A stretch of 64,000 nucleotides of DNA, taken from the NCBI GenBank assembly GCA_963678675.1, contig OY783201.1:10001-74000 (forward strand). Reading direction: 5' to 3'. Positions within the stretch are counted from its first letter, which is position 1; each line of letters starts with the position of its first letter. This stretch comes from Xiphydria camelus. Its lineage: Eukaryota > Arthropoda > Insecta > Hymenoptera > Xiphydriidae. This document shows, piece after piece, positions 55,911 through 64,000 of this stretch. The position numbers and the translations under genes are program-made. Under the pieces are notes generated by a model. That model did no database searches. It was not told where the DNA came from and saw nothing but the letters and a program-made list of their open reading frames with translations.

Positions 55911-57147
55911 GTGTCAAAAGGGTGCCGAGATTCGTTACTCGATACGCGACGTTACCGCGATATCGAAGGAAAGCGAGGGAAAACGACAAGTGGGTGAATT
56001 TTCGTAATCAATTGTAATATATGTAACATATACCTATATGTATACCTACATGTGTACAGACACGGACGTATCGTCCTTGGGTAAAATTATTCGCTACTAT
56101 ACTTGCTTATACTATCGGGTGTACGGGGGTAGGTATGTATTATGATGTGATATCTACGAACCTGATCGATTCTACAAAGTTCTCTCAAGAGTCCCAAACC
56201 GCGGCGTACCTCCAAATTCCACTTTTATAGGTAAGAGGACTCGGCGAGTGGCAACGTCGTACGTACGTACCAAGTGTCGCGCGATATTTCACAATAGTGC
56301 AGACACCACTACACTACGGACTTTGACGCTCGTACTGTACGCTGGTCGCGCGTAACGAATAAAATACCACAAAAAAAAAGATACGCATTTCTTTTGACAT
56401 ACACACGAGGCCTCGGCTCCGTTGCGGCTTATCGCCGACTGGGACGCCAGCCCGGAACTCGCGCACAACGGTCCGTCTAGCGCGCGTCGTCGTCTCGACC
56501 GGTTTCGAATGGACGGTGCCACATTTCCAGTGGTGCGCGGATACGGTAGGATTTGGGAAACCCGAGGTAATATCTCATTGGCCGCGGTCCAAGGGAGATG
56601 CACTCATCGTAGTATACATAGGTAGACGAGCCGAGTTTTCGAGGCCCCACCTGCACGCGGGGTCGGGTCGGGTCGGGTCGGGAATCAGGTGCACGCTTGT
56701 ACACAGTATACCTAGGTATAGCTATTATGTGCGACCCTGCCAACTATGCATGTAATCCCTTTCACCCCCTCGCGCGCGATCACTGCAGCGTTCCCCGCGC
56801 GCGCCTCTACCGCGCGGTGCATTCGCTTTCGATCTAAGTATAGATACCTACCTATTCGCTCGCGTACTCGCGATGCGCGGTTAATAAATATTATACACGA
56901 TATGTGTGTGAGGCACGCAACGATAGGTACTGCGGACTTTCGAAAGTTGCGAACGAGCGGATAAGAAACGTACAAGAGTTCGCTGAACGGAAGAAAATTT
57001 ATCGTCGCGCGCCGTCCGCGCGTATCGCTTCTACGTGTATGTAATTTCGGTCAATCGCACTACATATGTACATATGCGCGCATATAGTAGGTACACGGTC
57101 GAACCATTTCTCGATCCGTGATCCGGCGGTCTATCGCGACGAATCCT
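55911..57147. other. Intergenic, upstream of the unidentified gene and downstream of tan
   Basis: GC-rich with TACCTA words and a GGGTC repeat (GGGTCGGGTCGGGTCGGG) at 56660-56680. A 5' exon or promoter for the minus-strand gene is expected here, but I could not place one. Confidence 0.4.
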
Positions 57148-57883
57148 CTAATTTTTAGTCGCGTCGTCGTTGCTATCGAGTCGTAGAGGTATCACCAGTA
57201 TCGGCTCGTTGCAGTTCGGTTTGTCCGTGTACAAGGACCAGGTCCTCTCGATGCAGTCGAAAATACCTATGGAATAGAAAAAGAAACGCGAGTTGGGCGG
57301 TAGCGAGAGCCCTTGGAGAAGCGGACGAAGAAGAACTACTCGAAGCTGTATTCACCGACTGCGATGGTCTTGACGTAGTCATCGGGACCGATTTCTTGAA
57401 ATACCCTGTACTCGTCGTCGGTCTGATCGCTCAAGATCTCCACGACGTCCCGACGAGTCTTGGGCGGTGGATACTTAGAAATCGTGGCCATTCGACGCTC
57501 GCTGCTACGTATTATGGGCCCGTCGACCTCGGGCACTTTGAGTCGCAGGTACCTGCAACGGTTGCGGTGATGCAAAGTCGATCGGTTGGGGGAGCTCAGT
57601 CCGCGCGAACGCGCGTCACACTCACTTATTGCAGTGAAATACATGTTCTCCGGGGCTGGCGGTAAAAATGCTGAGTTGGGATTGAAGAGCGTCGGGTTGA
57701 ACGGGTCCCACTTCGGCGTTGTGGAACATCCTGTCGCCCTCTTGGGCCAGAAAAGTCATGTTTACCGAGAATCCTTCGGCCGCTCCGTAACCCTCGTTCC
57801 TCAAGGTCTGTTGAGCCTGGACGAAATTTTCGACTCCGAGCAAGGAACGCGCTATGAGGTATCTGGCTGAAACGGGTAAAAGG

Positions 57884-57930
<47 letters not shown>

Positions 57931-60464
57931 CGAGTGCCGCGTCGTTCGCGTTACACGCGGGCCCGTGTGTGTGCGGTATGTATATCAACGCTTACGCGTC
58001 TTGCCGGATCTGAGCTTATCGGCGCTCAGGGTGTTGACGGTGTAAACGAGACCGTGACTGTTATAGCCCATGGTGTAACCCGGTAGGAAGCCCGCGTAGC
58101 TGAGCGAAGTGAACTTCTCCTCCCTGAGACCGGGCTCCACGACGTGAGCGCTTACGAGATACCAGTGATTCAGCGTCTCGCTCAACGCGTCTTCGGTGTG
58201 TCCCAGGATCTCCTGCGGATTACGACGACCGATTGACTCGCGCCGCGGGTTACCCGCGTATAACTAGGTACAACCGCCTCGCCACCGCGATTACACGCCC
58301 TACCGACCTGGCCGGGCCGATTCAACATCACCGTGGAACAGCCGACCGGTTCCGCGTTGGCCCGACTGCCGCCGTTGATCGCGTTCGGCACGATGTCGTC
58401 CAGGTGCATCAGGAAGAGCTGAAATCTCGAGGCTATACGTGTGCGTACAACGATCGATCGTACGGGGGAATACCGTGATTACGCGAGGCTCGTCGAGCGA
58501 ACCGACCTTGTGAAAGGGAACATCAGCCCCGTCGGCCGTTCCCTGTATCTCCCTGACGTACTGCGGAAACTGTTTGATCACGCAAGCCAACGTCTCGTCG
58601 TAGACGCGTCGACCCTCCGGCGTCTCGTACAGAGGCAGGTTCGTCTCGTTGAGAGGACGATAATTGTCAACGTAGCTGTGAATTAAGCTTGCGAACGTGC
58701 GACCCTGGAACGCGCAAGAGTACCTGCAGATCCGAGGTGACGCGAAATAAAGGCGATTCTATTAGGGTGATCGAACCGGTTTGCCGGACAGTACCACTTG
58801 TTCGGATACTTTCCACTAGCGTCAATTGTCTGCATGAAAATCGTACCTACTTTATTTGGGTTTTAACCTCTAAAATTGGTTGTCCGGGAAACTGGTCCCA
58901 GAAAACTAACCGAGACCCATTTTACGGACACGGTGTCCGAAAACCAGTTCGCGGTCACCTTATTATTATACATATGTACCAGCGTTTCCTTCCCACCGTC
59001 TCGAGCTCAACATGGAAGTCGATCCTGCACGATCGGGAGCAATCGAGTCGGTCCTGCGGACCGTACGATGCCGAGGTATCGATATACCCAAGGTACTCAC
59101 GGCACGCGTATGTAAGTATGTACGCACGTGCAAACCGAGTACGGAAAATCCAGATCTTTTTTATTTGTCGTGATCGCGGCAATTATACCTACTCGTAATA
59201 TATTGTATCATAACCGTGGTAGGTAGGTTCGCGCACGCGCGAGAGCGTGAAGCTTTTCCAATCTCAATTCGATCTCGCGCGTAATATGTACCTACTGTGC
59301 ACGTGGAGATAACCTGCCTACGTACAAACGTCTCGCGTTGCGAACGCGTTGGATGTGCACGAGCGCACCTCCGCAAGAAGATTTATTATAGGTACTTATA
59401 TGTTGATTGCGCGCATATTACGTAACACGCTCTCGTGTACCGAGATCTCGGTGACGCGCGTACAATTTTTCGATCTCGCTTCACCGAAGAAAATGTCGGA
59501 GCGTTGATGGAAGCGATTGTACCTAATCGTTGGAACACTACGCTCTTCGCTAAAAGCGGAAGGGGTAGTGTAATGGCGAGGACCGAGGGACAACGCGAGC
59601 CGAATAAGGAACGTATCCAATTAAGCGGGACTCTGTTGTGTTACGCGAAGAAATCGTAGGAAATCGTGTCCGGCGTCCAAGGAGCGTGTACATGGTCGCA
59701 TCGTTCCGCTCTTACGTGTAATCGAATCCGATCCATGTACGGTGGTATAGTAACCGCGCGGATCGCGCGGTGCCGGAGAAAATGTTTCGGTTGCGTCGTC
59801 GGTCGACGTCGATGACGATTTCCCTCTCGACGAAGAGTGCGAACGGAATGCCGAGATGGGACGCGTTCGTATATGACCAAGACCTGCCCCGTTGAACCGT
59901 CGCTCTTGAATCGAAAAAAGGCGCTCGCATTGCGTTACGGTCTTGTCGCGTGGTGTCGAGAGTGATGGATATGTACATACGATAGATAGTATACGCGACA
60001 GGGGCCCTGTAATTTGATCTCGTAACTCGTCGTAGGCGACATACACCGTGAGCGCGATAGAGATAACGAGCTTTCGCGGATCATTCGCGGGATCGCGGTT
60101 ACGGGCGAGCACGTATTATATTACATACGTACGTACGTACATCGACCTACATCGACGTACTTTTTCAGCGTTCGCCGATATCGCGCGTCGGTGATCACCG
60201 CGCACGTGCGGTTTTCATCGACGCGAGTACGGCTTGTCGCTTCTCGCGAAAATTTCGCGCGATCGCATATAGGTAGGTATCCCTCGAAACGGAAGGAAGA
60301 AGACGCGAGAATCGCGTCAAGGATAACCGCGGACGGACGACGTTCCTTACAATGTCGAAGCCGATCTCGTAATGAGTGCCCCTGGTATGGATAACGGGCA
60401 CCGAGTTCCTCCTGCCGATAACTCTCGGGTCCGCGATCTTTTCATCGGCAATTTCGGTGGCCAT
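57148..60464 (-). CDS. tan: Tan-like N-beta-alanyl-dopamine/carcinine hydrolase (peptidase C45)
   Basis: In flies Tan hydrolyses beta-alanyl-dopamine to dopamine in cuticle and carcinine to histamine in photoreceptors. Exons in order: 60351-60464, 58507-58704, 58308-58418, 57996-58212, 57626-57866, 57356-57552, 57148-57266; 398 residues (fly 387). Landmarks: VPVIHTRGTHYEIGFDIGRT (N-terminal motif), FPQYVREIQGTADGA, LFLMHLDDI, then EPVGCSTV where Gly130-Cys131 is the expected autocatalytic cut that frees the nucleophile cysteine of the beta subunit. It continues ILGHTEDALSETLNHWY, FTSLSYAGFLPGYTMGYNSH, GLVYTVNTLSADKLRSGKTP and DDYVKTIAVGIFD. No signal peptide. Key residues are intact. The family also includes penicillin acyltransferases; the insect-specific motifs favour Tan. 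Confidence 0.93.
57889..57924. repeat. (GA)n microsatellite in tan intron 4
   Basis: About 18 GA dinucleotides just upstream of the exon 5 acceptor (minus strand reads TC, so it may serve as part of the pyrimidine tract). Confidence 0.9.
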
Positions 60465-61402
60465 CTCTCCTCCAAACGGATTTCTCGCCCAGGACTACCC
60501 CGCTCTAGAACGAAACGTTCGCGCTACGCGTGAAACAATTCCCGTCGCGCGATCAATCGGTGTCGACAACTTTTTCTTTGTTGACAACTTTTTCTTTCTT
60601 TTTCGAAAATTCGGCGGACAAAGCAATTCAGTGAAAAACGATTAAAATGCTCGTGTATAAATATCTACCTGTGTGTACGAGTGGTGATCGCGGATGAGTT
60701 GCCGAAAAAAAAAGGCGAACGAAGAAGGCGCGATCTCCAGTCGGATCTGGGACCGAAATCGAAAAATCGAATCAAGCGCGACGTTTTTCCAGAGTCGAGA
60801 ACGGCTGAGTCGAGCGGTGTAGGTATCGGGAGCGCGCGCGCGTGCGTTTCGCGAGTTCTTCCTCTTGGATACTGTGCGTGCAATCACGAGACCGACGTAC
60901 AACTGACGGATCGGCAGTCGCCTACCCACGAAGTGGTCTCGCATATCGATTTACTTCGGTGTAGTCTCGCGTGTTACGTTTCCACTGGCACTACGAATCA
61001 CGTGGCCGAGTAACCTTCGCGAGCGCGAGACCAGGCGACTCTACATCGTCGCGGTGACGCTACTCGTGATAAAGTTCGCTCAGGCAACGACGCGATCGGT
61101 ATCCCTGCACGCGCGATACGAGTCAGCCTCGGATGACAGGAGATATTGTTTGCCGGGATATCTGCAAATGGAAATCGAAGATTTTCCGAGGCGAGCTGAA
61201 CGTCTTTCGCGCAACGCGTGTATGATCGATATCAACGAGTCGCAGGCGCCCGCGTACTTGTATCGAGTCGACCGTACTTTAAAAGATTCGAGTGAATCTT
61301 AGTGTTTTCTCCATGAAAGCTAAATTTGATTGGTGCTTCTTGGCCAAACAAGATAATCCGTCACCCAAAGCGGGTCGATCCGAATCATTGACGTTAGGTG
61401 TC
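60465..61402. other. tan upstream region
   Basis: Presumed promoter and 5' UTR of tan (minus strand). A TTGACAACTTTTTCTTT word is repeated at 60569 and 60582. No further exon recognised. Confidence 0.45.
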
Positions 61403-61620
61403 CACTCGGCATCACGGATTAAATATGTCGTTGGTGACTTTTTAAACTGTAATTTTTAAACGTAGGCTGACCAATGATCAATCAATTTTCATGCTTTCAT
61501 TGGTCAGTGCACAAACACCCCCGTAGTTAACGAGAACATGAGAACCAATTGCTTATTGACTAGTTCGTTTAAAAATGATATTTTGAAAAGTCACCAGCGA
61601 CAGAATCCGCGATGCTGGCT
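61403..61620. mobile_element. TACACCC-family palindrome, diverged copy
   Basis: GTCGTTGGTGACTTTTTAAA and TTTTGAAAAGTCACCAGCGAC arms and an ACCAATGATCAATCAATTTT core match the family at 23779 and 62367. The outer ends are eroded (GGCATCACGGATT, AATCCGCGATGC). Confidence 0.7.
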
Positions 61621-62366
61621 GTATGTACCTACGATGAGATGCGCGAATTCAAATCGCGCGTAGCGCTCTCGGGCCGCGCCGCGGCCGTCTGGCTGAGCGC
61701 GTACACTTACTACTTGGCAACGGCGCGTAGCTACGCTTCTTCGCTATCTAGTAATCACTCGCCTCCTCGTATCGTGCGATCCATACATCCCACGGAAGAT
61801 AAAACTTTTATGATTCACCTTTCGTTATATACTTAATATTATTTATTCAGCTTTGGTTATGCAGCGAAAAAACGTATGGGAAGTTTGACTTCGGTCGACC
61901 GCTAAAACGTACTTATAATAAGACGCGCGTAGAGAGTGGAGCGACCGAGTGTTTAGGCGAACCGGCCGCGGCGCCCGACAAATCGAGCACGAGCGGTATT
62001 ACCGTTGCGCGAAACAATTTGGAAGACTGACACTCAGTTATAAATTAGTATTCTTGTGTACATAATATGTATACATATGTATAGTACGTATAATCCATGC
62101 GTCGCGCGGTCGTTTTCCGCTCTCGTCATAGTTATACATCATTTCGAGCAATGTTCGGAATAGAGATTTCGAACGAATCTCGATCTTCTCCCAATGTCTC
62201 TCCGCGTCGAGACGCGGCGGGGTGCACCGTTAAATACAGGCGAACATTAATATCTACGTGGCATTGGAAAATGCCTAGACCCGCGAAGGGAACGCGTTTA
62301 GGCATCTCGTCCTCGTCGGCTGTGATGAGATATACATATTATGTATACGCGGCTGTACACAACAGG
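61621..62366. other. Spacer, nothing recognised
   Basis: GC-rich to mixed DNA between two palindromes; no exon or RNA gene that I can support. Confidence 0.5.
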
Positions 62367-62588
62367 TACACCCGTGCTCACGGATACTGTCGCTGGTGAC
62401 TTTTTTTTCAATGTTATTTTTAAACGTACTAACCAATGAACAATTAATTCTCATGCCACCATTAGCTACGGTGGCATCTACTCTCGTTAATGAAAGCATC
62501 AGGATTGATTAATCATTGGTTAGTACGTTTAAAAATAACATTTAAAAAAGTCTGCACCAGCGACAGAATCCGTGAGCACGCGGGTGTA
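62367..62588. mobile_element. TACACCC-family palindrome, copy 3
   Basis: Ends TACACCCGTGCTCACGGAT and ATCCGTGAGCACGCGGGTGTA; arms GTCGCTGGTGACTTTTTTTT and AACGTACTAACCAATGAACA, nearly identical to 23779-23994. TA flanks on both sides. Confidence 0.88.
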
Positions 62589-64000
62589 CATAAATGTAGT
62601 AGGTAAGTACCTATATGACCGCTCGACTACACGTACGATTAATTGGTATACCGCGCGTGCATCGCCAAAGGTCTTTCCAATTCCCCCCGTAGTAGACCAT
62701 TCGTACGGGCGCGTTTAGGTACGATCGACAGAGTAGACGTTTCCTAGTAAAAACTCGACTATATTGGCATAAATGTCGAGGACGTGTAAATGCGCTTACG
62801 AGCAGACCCTCGTAGCACCGCCGCGGGCTACGAGGTTTCGATTAATTAAAACTGTGCATCGAGAAATTTTTCCGATTCCACGTCACCCGCGTCTCGACGC
62901 GTATTTTTACAAGACGGAAAAAGCGGGCATTATTCGTCGTGGCGGATATTTGCCGAGGCTAAACGCATTCATATGTATACCCAGATATACCTATTATATG
63001 TACGTACCTACATTTTTGCCATCGACGCGTCGATTCAGTAATCACACGGGACTCGCGCAGCGCGCTGGATTTGGTTACTTACTTCGCATTTCGAGATCCC
63101 TGGATGCACGAATACCTACTCATCTGCCGCGATAAGACCCCCGTCGCGGGTGACTCGGGACGGCATTGGTCTGTTTCGAATCCGTTCGCTGAATCTCTTT
63201 TCCGTTATAATAGGTAAATACATATATCCTCTCGGGAAATTGTCAGTTAATTAACTGTCCCGCTATAACGAACGAGGCGATTTTTTGCCATAACAGTACG
63301 ACAGTCGCAACAGTGACGATGGTGCGACCGACGGGTAATAGAAATTTACTTGGACGGGGCTTCAGATCTACGGTCGCGCGCATTTGTATACCTACATGTA
63401 CAGACATATGTACCTATACCGTGGAGGGCGATATATCGTATGTATCGTAGACGCGAAACAAAACATCCCGCGATGCCGCGTCATTGCTTTCCGTAGAAAA
63501 CTGGAATAAATCGGTGTACTCTTACGACTACTTTTCGCCCGGGAATAAGGCTTCGCTCCCTGATCCACTAAAGTTAATCGAATTGGGTGACAGCTCGGTG
63601 CGGCTTCCGCGGAGAGGTCACGCTTGTCCGACAATTTCAAGAGTGTCTGACAATTACGATCGTCCCGCGGAAAAATGACTTTCCTCCGTCAACCGACGGG
63701 AGAATTGCGCGTTCGCTTTGTACCTATTCGTTCCCTTTTGGTTCGACTCGTACGTATCGATACGACTGGATGAAACTTTCCTTCCGCGTAGGTATTTATC
63801 GTAAAGAGAGTGAGGATTCGTATTATATGTACACATAGACAATCCAAAGTTCGTTGATTGTACATTATACGCCCAGCGAACACAGGAGACGACGCACGAT
63901 TGCGAGTAGGTACTTACATATTTACAAAAAGAAAAGACGACGATCACAACGCTTCGGATCGATCGTACTTCCTTACAACCGGGAGGGGGTCATTGGTTCT
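62589..64000. other. Right-edge intergenic DNA
   Basis: CpG-rich spacer with TACCTA and ATATGTA words. The open frames of 60 to 120 codons here show no family signature, start context or splice pattern. I call no gene. Confidence 0.5.

Noticed and set aside
62773..63135. 120-codon frame near the right edge
   Set aside because: No recognisable family, start context or partner exons.

Overview
The window is nuclear DNA of an insect. Genes have short introns (mostly 60 to 400 bases) with GT-AG borders and CpG-rich exons, and they encode conserved animal proteins, several in insect form (Nervous wreck, Abl, Tan). A TTAGG-type repeat at the left edge and the CpG-rich coding style point to Hymenoptera, perhaps an ant-like genome. 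That assignment is an inference, not proven.

Layout. 1-3.3 kb is satellite and minisatellite: a 65-bp and a roughly 108-bp array related to TTAGG, then a 51-bp minisatellite that switches orientation. 4.1-4.9 kb is a small element with two near-identical 163-bp terminal repeats, ending about 250 bp before the Arp3 start codon. Then come Arp3 (+, 5.1-6.9 kb), a nested repeat block (7.0-9.3 kb), Syntaxin 17 (+, 9.3-11 kb), nervous wreck (+, 13.1-21.4 kb, 22 exons), a broken HSD17B10-like pseudogene (-, 21.9-22.2 kb), a block of nested palindromic elements (22.5-25.8 kb), KLHDC4 (-, 26.5-29.7 kb), a THAP remnant and more palindromes (29.9-31.7 kb), Abl tyrosine kinase (+, 32.0-40.4 kb, 14 coding exons), NXT1/p15 (-, 42.8-44.3 kb), Twinkle mtDNA helicase (-, 45.9-48.3 kb), a THAP-bearing fold-back element (50.1-51.5 kb), NDUFB1 (+, 52.9 kb), an unidentified 821-residue Arg/Ser/Glu-rich protein (-, 53.4-55.9 kb) and tan (-, 57.1-60.5 kb). 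The last 3.5 kb holds two more palindromes and no gene I can support.

The genes are housekeeping or neuronal and do not form an operon-like system. Some share themes: Arp3, Nwk and Abl all act on actin and membranes; Twinkle and NDUFB1 are mitochondrial. I rebuilt every multi-exon gene by hand from splice signals, and the reading phase closed at every junction.

The most unusual content is repetitive. About twenty palindromic (fold-back) elements of 90 to 950 bp lie between genes, in introns and in a 3' UTR. They include three copies of one 290-320-bp palindrome in a row, elements inserted inside other elements with visible target duplications, and CTCF-consensus cores inside the twin terminal repeats before Arp3.
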